DNA of 64,000 nucleotides from Sporocytophaga myxococcoides DSM 11118 (GTDB taxonomy: Bacteria > Bacteroidota > Bacteroidia > Cytophagales > Cytophagaceae), in NCBI RefSeq assembly GCF_000426725.1, contig NZ_AUFX01000011.1, forward strand, positions 244,356-308,355, written 5' to 3'. The notes beneath the pieces are model-generated. The model had not been told where the DNA came from, did no database searches, and saw only the letters and a list, made by a program, of their open reading frames with translations. The translations under genes and the position numbers were made by a program. This document shows, piece after piece, positions 25,753 to 33,831 of the stretch. How positions within the stretch are numbered: the stretch's first letter is position 1; every line of letters starts with the position of its first letter.

Positions 25753-25941
25753 TTATTCTTCACGATCTTTAAAAGCTCTGTATCCCCTGAATCCACCATA
25801 TAGGATAAGTAATGCTCCCAGACCTATGTTCATCTGAGGACTTAGCAACTGTATTGTTTTATGGTAAACAATGAAGTAAATGCCAATTCCAAAATAGAAA
25901 AAGGCCATTAGTAATTTGAAATAAAAAAAAGCGTTCTGCAC
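25753..25941 (-). CDS. Small membrane protein of the Ton operon
   Basis: The 62-residue protein has two hydrophobic helices (LLMAFFYFGIGIYFIVYH and MNIGLGALLILYGGFRGYRAF) and a charged end (KDREE). It probably begins with GTG at 25941; an internal ATG at residue 12 is an alternative. It lies one base before the PstS-like start and ~110 bases after TonB. No family recognised. Confidence 0.6.
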   Translation of the reverse strand: MQNAFFYFKLLMAFFYFGIGIYFIVYHKTIQLLSPQMNIGLGALLILYGGFRGYRAFKDREE

Positions 25942-26049
25942 TACCTTATTGACTTTTAAAATAAAACTATTCTGTTATAAAAAGATAATCCTTAATCAGA
26001 CCTGAAAAAACAACAATCTGATTAAGGAAATTTTGACAAGATTAATATT

Positions 26050-26877
26050 TTAATCCGGTAATTTAAAATGGATTGGTAAAACCTTTTTAATCCTCACAGC
26101 AACTCCATTTTGTTTTCCAGGAGTCCAAACCATCTTTTTAGTTACACGCTCTGCTTCTTCATCACAGCCATAACCAATACCTCTGATAGCTTTAACATCA
26201 GTAACAGTACCATCAGTGTTGATAATAAACTGTACAAATACTTTACCTTCAATACCGTTATTTTGAGCTTTTGTAGGGTATACCACATTTTTTCTGAAAA
26301 ACTCTTCCATATTCCCCTTAAACTCTGGCATTTCAGGAACGTATAATAGAGGTTCATTAGATACTGGCGCTTCAACTACAGCATTTCCAGTACCATTGCC
26401 ATCAATAACGGTATTTAAATTTGGATCTCCTTCCTGAGTTTCAGGTCCAGGGTTAACAATCTCTTCATTTTTAGGAGGATCTTTAACTACCTGTTCATCT
26501 TTAGTTACTTCAGGCTCAAGGAATTCGGTCATTGCAGCCTTTGGAGGCTCCTCTGCAGGCGGTGGCGGTTCAACAGGAATCTCCTCTTCAGGTTTCTCGT
26601 CTTTGACCTCCATCAATTCAAGATCAACCTCTTCGACAATTTCCTCTTTTTCCTCAGGCGCATATTTGTTATAGATAAGAGGAGATACCAATCCCACAAA
26701 AAACACTATGGCTGAAATTACTACTGCAGAGGTAACATAACGTCCATACTCCCTTCTTATAATAAAAGCACCGTATTCTTTGTTTCTATTTTCAAAAACA
26801 ATGTCATTAAGGGTTGCCTGGGAATTTATTTCTGTTTTCTTAACCGAAATCGTTTCCGTTTCTTCCAGGATGCTCAT
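26050..26877 (-). CDS. tonB: TonB energy-transducing protein
   Basis: The 275-residue protein has a cytoplasmic N-terminus of about 50 residues (longer than E. coli TonB), a transmembrane helix (VTSAVVISAIVFFVGLVSPLIY), a long Glu/Pro/Val-rich rod (VEEVDLELMEVKDEKPEEEI ... PVEPPPPAEEPPKA) and a C-terminal TonB domain (YPTKAQNNGIEGKVFVQFII ... TDVKAIRGIGYGCDEEAERV ... MVWTPGKQNGV). It couples inner-membrane proton motive force to outer-membrane receptors, with the ExbB/ExbD genes directly upstream. Confidence 0.92.
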   Translation of the reverse strand: MSILEETETISVKKTEINSQATLNDIVFENRNKEYGAFIIRREYGRYVTSAVVISAIVFFVGLVSPLIYNKYAPEEKEEIVEEVDLELMEVKDEKPEEEIPVEPPPPAEEPPKAAMTEFLEPEVTKDEQVVKDPPKNEEIVNPGPETQEGDPNLNTVIDGNGTGNAVVEAPVSNEPLLYVPEMPEFKGNMEEFFRKNVVYPTKAQNNGIEGKVFVQFIINTDGTVTDVKAIRGIGYGCDEEAERVTKKMVWTPGKQNGVAVRIKKVLPIHFKLPD

Positions 26878-26909
26878 AATTTTTAATTTAGATGTTTATT
26901 CCGGATAAA

Positions 26910-27419
26910 CTAACTACCCTGAACTGTTTTGGTTAATTCAATATCCTTCGGAGAGATTTTGCCAATCGCATAGTATTTTACTCCTGTGATGTGTATTTCA
27001 TCAAGAATATCTACCATGTTTTTGTATTTGGAAGTATCCATCGCCTTTATTATTACTTTAAACTCAGCTATAGACTTGTTTTTCTGTAATAATACTTTTC
27101 TTATACCCTGATCAGAAAAATCCGCTGATTCTACTTTAGGATTATTCAGACCCATGAAATAAAAGACTTTGTTTTCTTCTCCCAGCACCAGTGTCATAGT
27201 TTCGGACTCCTTGTAATTGGTCTTTGTATTGTCCTCCTTTTTCACTGGCATCTTTACCTCCATAATCTTCGGTTTATTGAAGGTAGTAGTAAGCATAAAG
27301 AATGTAATGAGGAGAAATGCAAGGTCCACCATTGGTGTCATATCTATCTTTGTAGAAACCTTCTTACTTCTCTTTTTACCTTTCTTACCACCACCCCCGC
27401 CGGTATTTACTTCTGCCAT
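26910..27419 (-). CDS. exbD: ExbD-like biopolymer transport protein (second copy)
   Basis: The 169-residue protein starts with a Gly/Lys-rich tail, then KIDMTPMVDLAFLLITFFMLTTTFNKP, a single membrane helix with the essential Asp (MVDLAFLL) that carries protons, followed by a periplasmic domain ending in VKYYAIGKISPKDIELT. Two ExbD paralogues in a row between ExbB and TonB is the usual Bacteroidota plan. Confidence 0.9.
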   Translation of the reverse strand: MAEVNTGGGGGKKGKKRSKKVSTKIDMTPMVDLAFLLITFFMLTTTFNKPKIMEVKMPVKKEDNTKTNYKESETMTLVLGEENKVFYFMGLNNPKVESADFSDQGIRKVLLQKNKSIAEFKVIIKAMDTSKYKNMVDILDEIHITGVKYYAIGKISPKDIELTKTVQGS

Positions 27420-27479
27420 TTTAGGTTAGATTTTATAGTACTAACTGATTTTTTTAAATATATGCTTTGGAGCAACTGA

Positions 27480-28070
27480 CTACTGAGGTTTTGCCTCCAT
27501 AGTAGTGATCAATTTGATTTTATTGATATTCAATTCCTGAAGAATAGCAATAACTCTTGATACCACCTTGTAGTCTGTCTCTTTATCTCCTTTCACGGCG
27601 ACTTTCAGCTGTTTGTCAGCTCTTGCAGAATATAGGATCCAGTCTCTTAACTGATTATTGGTAGAGTCAATCGGAATACCAGATTGTTTCTTTTCTGCTT
27701 CTTTTGAACTTAACACCTTTTTAAGATCGCTCACTGTTGACCCGAATGAAGACATCAAGATAAATTTCTTCTCTTCCGAAGGTGTAAATGTTATACCATA
27801 CTTGGAAGAGATGTTTTTTAAAACTTCTCTTTTAGCCTCCTGACCGTCCATACCATAGAATACTCTTCCTTCTTTACCGATAGAAATCGTCAGGATATTG
27901 GCATCCGGAAGAATGGTTTCAGAAATTGAAGATGGCATATCGACAGCGATAGGCTCTTCTGGCTTGAACTTGGTTGTGAGCATGAAAAAGGTCAACAGCA
28001 GGAAGGCCATGTCACACATGGCTGTCATGTCCAGTGAAATGCTTTTTCTTGGAATTTTTACTTTTGGCAT
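27480..28070 (-). CDS. exbD: ExbD-like biopolymer transport protein (first copy)
   Basis: The 196-residue protein has SLDMTAMCDMAFLLLTFFMLTTKFKPEEP with the proton-path Asp in MCDMAFLL and a longer periplasmic domain than its neighbour (insertion around SSKEAEKKQSGIPIDSTNNQL). It is 18 bases downstream of ExbB and 60 bases upstream of the second ExbD. Confidence 0.9.
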   Translation of the reverse strand: MPKVKIPRKSISLDMTAMCDMAFLLLTFFMLTTKFKPEEPIAVDMPSSISETILPDANILTISIGKEGRVFYGMDGQEAKREVLKNISSKYGITFTPSEEKKFILMSSFGSTVSDLKKVLSSKEAEKKQSGIPIDSTNNQLRDWILYSARADKQLKVAVKGDKETDYKVVSRVIAILQELNINKIKLITTMEAKPQ

Positions 28071-28088
28071 GATTATCCTGCTTTTTGA

Positions 28089-28898
28089 TTACTTAGTACT
28101 TGCTGAAAATGATTGAGTGATGCTGAATCCTATTTCGTCAATGTTATAGGTTAGATCATCAATTTTGCTTGTAAAGAAGTTGTAAGCAATGATCGCTAAA
28201 GCTGAAGTAGCAATACCCAGTGCAGTATTAATAAGAGCTTCAGAGATCCCGTTTGCAAGAGCAACTGCGTCTGGAGAACCAGCAGTAGCAAGAGCTGCGA
28301 ACGCTTTAATCATACCGATTACAGTACCTAGAAGACCTGTAAGAGTTGCAACTGATGCAAGTGTTGCTATAATTGTAAGGTTTTTCTCTAGCATTGGAAG
28401 CTCTAAAGATGTAGCTTCTTCCAGCTCCTTCTGGATTGCTACAAGTTTCTGCTCTTTGTTGAGGCCAGTTTCTCTAGATAAGCCTTCATATTTATAAAGA
28501 ACCGACTTAACAACGTTTCCTACAGAACCTTTTTGCTTATCGCACTCTTCGATAGCAGCTCTGATATCATTTGAAGAAAGAAGACTTTTTACTCTTCTGA
28601 TGAAAGAGTTAACAGATCCACTTCCTGATGCTTTTGCAATTGTAATAATTCTTTCAACCGAAAACACAAGAACCATTAAAAGGAAAGACATAAGTATTGG
28701 TACAATCAAACCACCTTTGTAAACTACACCAAGATAGTTTCCTTCTTTGGGATGGTTATTGATATTGTCGCCCTGAAAGTTAGACGGATCGCCCAATACA
28801 TTGTAATAAAGAATGAAACTGAAAAGAATTGCCAATACGATGGCTACCACAGCGAACCAGGAATTAAATTTTCCCGTAGAAGAAGTTTGATTTTCCAT
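28089..28898 (-). CDS. exbB: ExbB/MotA/TolQ proton channel protein
   Basis: The 269-residue protein has three transmembrane helices: VVAIVLAILFSFILYYNVLG, a second at GGLIVPILMSFLLMVLVFSVERIITIA, and the family core TIIATLASVATLTGLLGTVIGMIKAFAAL plus ALGIATSALAIIAYNFF. It opens the ExbB-ExbD-ExbD-TonB operon and is separated by 279 AT-rich bases (no further feature recognised) from the divergent dehydrogenase gene. It powers TonB-dependent uptake. Confidence 0.92.
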   Translation of the reverse strand: MENQTSSTGKFNSWFAVVAIVLAILFSFILYYNVLGDPSNFQGDNINNHPKEGNYLGVVYKGGLIVPILMSFLLMVLVFSVERIITIAKASGSGSVNSFIRRVKSLLSSNDIRAAIEECDKQKGSVGNVVKSVLYKYEGLSRETGLNKEQKLVAIQKELEEATSLELPMLEKNLTIIATLASVATLTGLLGTVIGMIKAFAALATAGSPDAVALANGISEALINTALGIATSALAIIAYNFFTSKIDDLTYNIDEIGFSITQSFSASTK

Positions 28899-29177
28899 TT
28901 TGTTTTTAAATGACTATTGAACTCTGTTATAAATCTGTTTACAAAATTATACTATACCTATAATAAAGATACCTATTAAATGTTAAGAAATTGTTAAAAT
29001 AATTTATAATCAATCTAAATAACTACCAAACAATTACTCTATTACCTTATAGAGATAATAGACAAATATACTTCCTTTTCAATTAAAAAAAAATTTGAGT
29101 CTATTTTTATGCTAAATTCATAACAATATTTTCAAACATTTATTTTTTGATAACACCAAAACCTTCAAATTTATTGC

Positions 29178-30068
29178 ATGAAAAATATAACAATTATCGG
29201 GTCGGGTACAATGGGCAACGGAATAGCTCACGTTTTTGCTCAATTCGATTATGAAGTAAGCCTTTGTGATGTATCTGCCGGTGCACTCGAAGCCGGATTG
29301 AAAAACATTCAGCAAAATATTGACCGCCAAATTAAAAAAGAATTAATAAAACCCGAGCAGAAATCTGAAATTCTATCAAAAATAAAAACTTTTACTTTAT
29401 TAAATGATGGAGTAAAAAATGCGGATTTGGTTATTGAAGCTGCCACAGAGAACCAAGACGTTAAATTAAATATTTTTCGTGAATTGGATTCTATAGCCCC
29501 TCCATCTTGCATTTTAGCCACAAATACATCTTCCATTTCCATTACCAAAATTGCCGCAGTAACTAAACGACCTGACAAAGTAATCGGGATGCATTTTATG
29601 AATCCTGTACCTGTCATGAAACTTGTGGAAGTGATTAATGGGTATTCAACTTCAAAATTGACAACCCAAACAATAATGGAAATTTCCGGGAAGTTGGAAA
29701 AAATACCTGTTGAAGTTAACGATTATCCCGGATTTGTGGCAAACAGAATCCTTATGCCAATGATCAATGAATCCATATTTAGCCTTTTTGAAGGAGTTGC
29801 GGGAGTTACTGAAATTGATACAGTCATGAAACTTGGAATGGCTCATCCCATGGGTCCATTGCAATTGGCTGATTTTATCGGTCTTGATGTTTGCCTGGCA
29901 ATTCTGAGAGTACTTCACGAAGGACTGGGAAATCCTAAATATGCTCCATGTCCTCTTTTGGTAAATATGGTTGAAGCCGGTCATAAAGGTGTTAAGTCAG
30001 GGATAGGATTTTATGATTATAATAAGAGTGGAAAAGATAAATTGATTCCAGCTGAAAGATTTTTATAA
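29178..30068 (+). CDS. 3-hydroxyacyl-CoA (3-hydroxybutyryl-CoA) dehydrogenase
   Basis: The 296-residue protein has an NAD-binding GSGTMGNG (residues 8-15), the catalytic His139 and Asn142 in GMHFMNPVPVMKLVEV, NTSS (117-120) for CoA binding, and NDYPGFVANRILMPMINE. Length and motifs match the single-domain HBD/PaaH type that oxidises (S)-3-hydroxyacyl-CoA in fatty acid or butanoate metabolism. It is a single gene with a terminator directly after its stop. Which chain length it prefers is not evident. Confidence 0.92.
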   Translation: MKNITIIGSGTMGNGIAHVFAQFDYEVSLCDVSAGALEAGLKNIQQNIDRQIKKELIKPEQKSEILSKIKTFTLLNDGVKNADLVIEAATENQDVKLNIFRELDSIAPPSCILATNTSSISITKIAAVTKRPDKVIGMHFMNPVPVMKLVEVINGYSTSKLTTQTIMEISGKLEKIPVEVNDYPGFVANRILMPMINESIFSLFEGVAGVTEIDTVMKLGMAHPMGPLQLADFIGLDVCLAILRVLHEGLGNPKYAPCPLLVNMVEAGHKGVKSGIGFYDYNKSGKDKLIPAERFL

Positions 30069-30071
30069 ATG

Positions 30072-30098
30072 TACACTATAGTTATATAGTGTATTTTT
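30072..30098 (+). terminator. Rho-independent terminator of the hydroxyacyl-CoA dehydrogenase gene
   Basis: The inverted repeat ACACTATA ... TATAGTGT (30073-30092) with a short loop is followed by a T run, four bases after the stop codon at 30068. The stem is AT-rich, so it may be modest in strength. Confidence 0.75.
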
Positions 30099-30104
30099 AT
30101 AAAT

Positions 30105-30430
30105 CATTACTTTTTGACTTGCTTATTAAGTTACCAATGAGCAATGCAACAAAGAGCTCCTAGGGTATCTATTTTTTTGATTAAAATAGAAGCATTAGGC
30201 AATGGATTTGATATCATTTATCAATGATTGATACTATAATAGATCAATTCAGAATAGCCGGAAAAACCTCCCTTTATAAAATAACCATATAATAAGGATT
30301 GATCAAAATGATCAGGTCATATAAACTGGTAAAAGCAAGGGCAATCATTAAATTAAACAATCGTTTATATATCTAAACCTTAAAAACTGTCGGTTTGGAA
30401 GTGTAGACTACCATCATTTTATAATCACCT
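30105..30430 (-). pseudogene. Decayed copy A of a two-helix ion-channel-like gene
   Basis: No usable frame exists here, but conceptual translation of the minus strand shows in different frames LMIALAFTSLYDLI, GGFSGYSELIYYSIN and LLIGNLISKSKSNDL, in the order and spacing of the pore half of two-transmembrane potassium-channel-like proteins. Several stops and frameshifts interrupt it and the GYGD filter is lost. The first part is missing. It is truncated and older or more decayed than copy B. Confidence 0.55.
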
Positions 30431-30900
30431 GCAATCTGTCAGTTTTTTATCGGGGCGGATAGAAATTTTCCTACAATCAAGATCACGAACAAGTTTCCCA
30501 AAAGGATTCTACGATTCTCAAATTTCTAATTAGCCTACCAGGATGATCATAAATTGAATCTTGTCCTCCAAGGATACTCAGACTATAATAAATACATTCA
30601 GTATAACTTTCCAGACCTATGTTCAAGGGTAACCCATGTATCCAGGTTTGATAATATTAAATCAGATCATATACACTAGCAAAAGAAATTGCAATCATTA
30701 AGTAAACAGATGCAACACCCAGAGCCTATCCTTTGAAGCTTATCCTCCTTAAAAAGATCCAATATTCCGAAAAAAAATAACTATTACTTCAACAAGAAAT
30801 AATACAAAATCAACAATAAACAACAATGGCCTTTGATAGCACTCATCTGATATTTAAAAAAAATGGCTTTACAACCTGGAGTAAAACCACAATTCTGAAA
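30431..30900 (-). pseudogene. Decayed copy B of a two-helix ion-channel-like gene
   Basis: Minus-strand translation gives VASVYLMIAISFASVYDLI near 30718-30660, then a stop, then ESYTECIYYSLSILGG followed by QDSIYDHP and GRLIRNLRIVESFWE around 30613-30495. This is the order of inner helix, pore loop (GGQD in place of GYGD) and outer helix in bacterial ion-channel-like proteins. About 50 bases at 30313-30362 and 30665-30714 can be aligned between copies A and B. Upstream bases to 31044 are AT-rich with no feature other than possible remnants of the N-terminus. Confidence 0.55.
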
Positions 30901-31044
30901 TCTTAATTTTTTTCTGAAATGTTTATCTTAACCCTTAGGGCTGACAAATAATCATTCATATGAATCTTACAATTTAAAACACAAACAATTCATTTAAAAA
31001 CACTTAACATATAAATATTAAAGTAAGAATTTAATATATTTTCC

Positions 31045-31083
31045 AAAAAAAGACCCTGAAATTTCATAAGAAACTTCAGGGCC
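31045..31083 (-). terminator. Rho-independent terminator of dapD
   Basis: On the minus strand, GGCCCTGAAGTTTC pairs with GAAATTTCAGGGTC and is followed by seven Ts, 21 bases after the dapD stop codon. Confidence 0.85.
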
Positions 31084-31104
31084 CTAATTTCAATGTTAAA
31101 GTTT

Positions 31105-31911
31105 TTAAACTGCTACATCATTTTCTCTTAAAGCATCGTTCAGTGATGTTTTAAGATCGGTACTTGGTTTTCTTTTCCCAATAATCAATGCACATGGAAC
31201 CTGGAAATCACCAGCAGGGAATTTTTTGGTATAAGATCCTGGAATAACTACAGATCTTTCCGGAACAAATCCTTTATACTCAACTGGTTTATCGCCCGTT
31301 ACATCTATAACTTTAGAACTTCCTGTAAGACAAACATTTGCACCTATTACAGCTTCTTTTCCAACACGAACACCTTCAACAATAATACATCTTGATCCAA
31401 TAAATGCACCGTCCTCAATGATTACGGGAGCAGCCTGTACAGGTTCTAAAACACCACCTATACCAACTCCACCGCTCAAGTGTACATTTTTTCCAATCTG
31501 AGCACAGCTCCCTACAGTTGCCCATGTATCAACCATTGTTCCTTCGTCTACATAAGCACCGATATTTACATAAGAAGGCATCATAATTACCCCTCTTGCC
31601 AGAAACGCTCCGTATCTTGCAACAGCGTGAGGGACAACTCTTACACCTAATTTATCATATCCTTTTTTAAGCTCCATTTTATCATGGAATTCCAGAGGAC
31701 CGACTTCTGTAACCTTCATTTTCTGAATCGGAAAATAAAGAATTACTGCTTTTTTAATCCACTCATTTACCTGCCATCCGCTTTCAGTAGGCTCAGCAAC
31801 TCTTCTGATACCTTTATCCAACTCTTCAACAATGGTTCTGATTGCAATTTGCACTTCCTGCTCATTCAAAATACTTCTGTCATTCCAGGCTCTTTCAATA
31901 ATCTCTTTCAT
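31105..31911 (-). CDS. dapD: Tetrahydrodipicolinate N-succinyltransferase
   Basis: The 268-residue protein has the left-handed beta-helix hexapeptide pattern (AYVDEGTMVDTWATVGSCAQIGKNVHLSGGVGIGGVLEP, then IIEDGAFIGSRCIIVEGVRVGKEAVIGANVCLTGSSKV) and the typical DapD end IPGSYTKKFPAGDFQVPCALIIGKRK. It uses succinyl-CoA to acylate tetrahydrodipicolinate in lysine and diaminopimelate synthesis. It is a lone gene with its own terminator and is divergent from the glycosyltransferase gene (43 bases). Confidence 0.95.
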   Translation of the reverse strand: MKEIIERAWNDRSILNEQEVQIAIRTIVEELDKGIRRVAEPTESGWQVNEWIKKAVILYFPIQKMKVTEVGPLEFHDKMELKKGYDKLGVRVVPHAVARYGAFLARGVIMMPSYVNIGAYVDEGTMVDTWATVGSCAQIGKNVHLSGGVGIGGVLEPVQAAPVIIEDGAFIGSRCIIVEGVRVGKEAVIGANVCLTGSSKVIDVTGDKPVEYKGFVPERSVVIPGSYTKKFPAGDFQVPCALIIGKRKPSTDLKTSLNDALRENDVAV

Positions 31912-31954
31912 TTATAAAATGTATTAAAATATAAAAGTATTAATTTTAGTGTCA

Positions 31955-33088
31955 ATGAGTAAAACAGCCAAAATACTTCTGGCTTCGGTGCTCAAACCGG
32001 TAAATGAGACCCGAATGTACGAAAAATTTGCAAAATCATTACTTAAACTCAATGATGTGGAAATTCATATTGCCGGATTTTCGCCTACCCAAAATTTTAT
32101 TCCTGAAAGTCAAATATTCTTTCATACCTTATTTTCAGCTTCCAGATTACATGTTTCCAGGTTAAGTGTTCAGATAAAATTATTGAGACTTTTACTTAAA
32201 GTAAAACCTCAAGTGACAATCATTACCACCCATGAAATTCTGTTAGTTAGTATATTATATAAAATAATTTATGGTACAACTTTAATCTATGATGTTCAGG
32301 AAAACTATTACCGAAATATTCGGTTCACTCCAACATTTCCACCATTAGTTCGAAATATTATTGCCAGCGGAGTTCGGCTTTTGGAAATTCTGACAAGACC
32401 TTTTATTGATTTTTATTTTTTGGCGGAGAGAAATTATGAATCGGAGTTTTCTTTTACCAGAAACAAAAGCTGTGTTGTTGAAAATAAATTTAAAAATGAG
32501 GGAATTACACCTGTCATTAAACAAGAAATTAAGCTTAATCCTAAGAATAGTCTCCGATTCTTGTATTCAGGAACAATTGCTGAGGTCTATGGAATATTCA
32601 AAACAATTGAACTTGTAAAAAAACTACATGAAATAAATTCAAATATCACTTTAACTGTAATAGGATATTCTCCTAAAAATGAAATACTTAAAAAAATAAA
32701 AATAGAAATTAAAGACTATCCTTTCATCAATCTTATCGGAGGTGATTCACCTGTTGCCCACTCAGAAATATTAAATGAAATTCAAAATTCAGATATAGGA
32801 ATCCTCAGCTATCTTCCGAATAAAAGTACTGAAAATTGTATCCCGACCAAATTATATGAATACCTTTCATTTTATCTTCCAATGATTATCCCTCCAAATC
32901 CTATTTGGACCTCAATTACAGGCTCTTATAATGCTGCCACCACCTATGACTTCAATAAATCAAATCCTGAAGACCTTTTAGAGAAATTAAGCAAACACGT
33001 TTTTTACACTTCAAAACCTCAAAATACAACCTGGAACTCTGAAGAAATCAAATTGCTTCAAGTCATTAAGAATAAACTAAACACCTAA
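31955..33088 (+). CDS. Glycosyltransferase, GT-B fold (GT4-like)
   Basis: The second half of the 377-residue protein shows the GT4 pattern: FLYSGTIAEVYGIFKTIELVKKLHE, ILNEIQNSDIGILSYLPNKSTENCIPTKLYEYLSFYLPMI, with the acceptor/donor-binding E-x7-E segment replaced by TENCIPTKLYEY. The start could be GTG 31949 or ATG 31955; I favour the ATG (MSKTAKILLAS). It is a single gene before the DtxR-Mn importer unit. Sugar donor and acceptor are unknown; no polysaccharide locus surrounds it. Confidence 0.8.
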   Translation: MSKTAKILLASVLKPVNETRMYEKFAKSLLKLNDVEIHIAGFSPTQNFIPESQIFFHTLFSASRLHVSRLSVQIKLLRLLLKVKPQVTIITTHEILLVSILYKIIYGTTLIYDVQENYYRNIRFTPTFPPLVRNIIASGVRLLEILTRPFIDFYFLAERNYESEFSFTRNKSCVVENKFKNEGITPVIKQEIKLNPKNSLRFLYSGTIAEVYGIFKTIELVKKLHEINSNITLTVIGYSPKNEILKKIKIEIKDYPFINLIGGDSPVAHSEILNEIQNSDIGILSYLPNKSTENCIPTKLYEYLSFYLPMIIPPNPIWTSITGSYNAATTYDFNKSNPEDLLEKLSKHVFYTSKPQNTTWNSEEIKLLQVIKNKLNT

Positions 33089-33121
33089 CAATCAAAACAC
33101 TAAAATATATCTAAACTTTTT

Positions 33122-33137
33122 TTTAGACAAACCTAAA
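33122..33137. promoter_or_regulatory. Candidate DtxR/MntR operator upstream of the metal-import operon
   Basis: TTTAGACAAACCTAAA is an imperfect dyad with TTTAG/CTAAA arms, 6 bases apart, lying just before the promoter-like TATATTTG and 35 bases before the start codon of the DtxR-family gene. DtxR-class operators are AT-rich dyads with TTAGG-like arms (established knowledge), so autoregulation by the adjacent repressor is a sensible inference. Confidence 0.5.
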
Positions 33138-33143
33138 TTTTTA

Positions 33144-33151
33144 TATATTTG
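33144..33151 (+). promoter_or_regulatory. Bacteroidota-type -7 promoter element
   Basis: TATATTTG matches the TAnnTTTG -7 consensus of Bacteroidota sigma factors, 20 bases before the ATG at 33172 and directly after the candidate operator. A well-placed -33 TTTG element is not clear. Confidence 0.5.
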
Positions 33152-33171
33152 TATTACATTTAGTTTGAATC

Positions 33172-33831
33172 ATGCTGAGTTATACAGAAGAGAACTACTT
33201 AAAAGCCATCTACCACCTTTCAGAGGATGGCAAAATTGACGTATCCACCAATGCCATTTCTGATGCTTTAAACACCAAGCCAGCTTCTGTCAGTGACATG
33301 TTAAAAAAACTTTCCCAAAAAGAAGTCATTAACTATATCAAGTATCAAGGAGTTTCATTAACTCAAAGCGGCAAAATGATTGCTCTTCAGATAATCCGAA
33401 AACACAGGCTTTGGGAAGTTTTCCTGGTTGAAAAGTTAAAGTTTAACTGGGATGAGGTGCATGAAATTGCTGAACAACTTGAACATATCCAATCTAACTT
33501 ACTGATAGAAAGGCTAGATGAGTTTCTAGGATTTCCTCCATTTGATCCTCATGGCGATCCAATTCCAAACGAACGCGGAGAAATGAAAGCTAAGAAACAT
33601 GCTCCCTTGTCAGAAACTGACTTACATAATCAGGGAAAGGTTATAGGCTTGAAAGAGACCTCCCCTTTATTTCTCCAATATCTTGATAAAGCTGGAATTT
33701 ATATCGGGGCAAGAATTAAGGTGATGGATAAAATTGAATTCGACGGTTCTCTAGAAATTCTGATTGATAATAAAAAAACAATACTTGTATCCAGCGAAGT
33801 TGCTAAAAATATTCTCATTGCCGAATCATGA
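33172..33831 (+). CDS. DtxR/MntR-family metal-dependent transcriptional repressor
   Basis: The 219-residue protein has a winged helix-turn-helix (NYLKAIYHLSEDGKIDVSTNAISDALNTKPASVSDMLKKL), a dimerisation/metal domain with HRLWEVFLVEKLKFNWDEVHEIAEQLEH and GFPPFDPHGDPIP, and a C-terminal FeoA/SH3-like domain. Conserved E, H and D residues in the second domain are in place to bind Mn2+ or Fe2+. It heads the operon with the substrate-binding protein (its stop overlaps the next ATG: ATGA) and probably represses that operon when metal is plentiful. Confidence 0.92.
   Translation: MLSYTEENYLKAIYHLSEDGKIDVSTNAISDALNTKPASVSDMLKKLSQKEVINYIKYQGVSLTQSGKMIALQIIRKHRLWEVFLVEKLKFNWDEVHEIAEQLEHIQSNLLIERLDEFLGFPPFDPHGDPIPNERGEMKAKKHAPLSETDLHNQGKVIGLKETSPLFLQYLDKAGIYIGARIKVMDKIEFDGSLEILIDNKKTILVSSEVAKNILIAES

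Noticed and set aside
29309..29984. Antisense frames within the hydroxyacyl-CoA dehydrogenase gene
   Set aside because: Shadows of a strongly supported gene.
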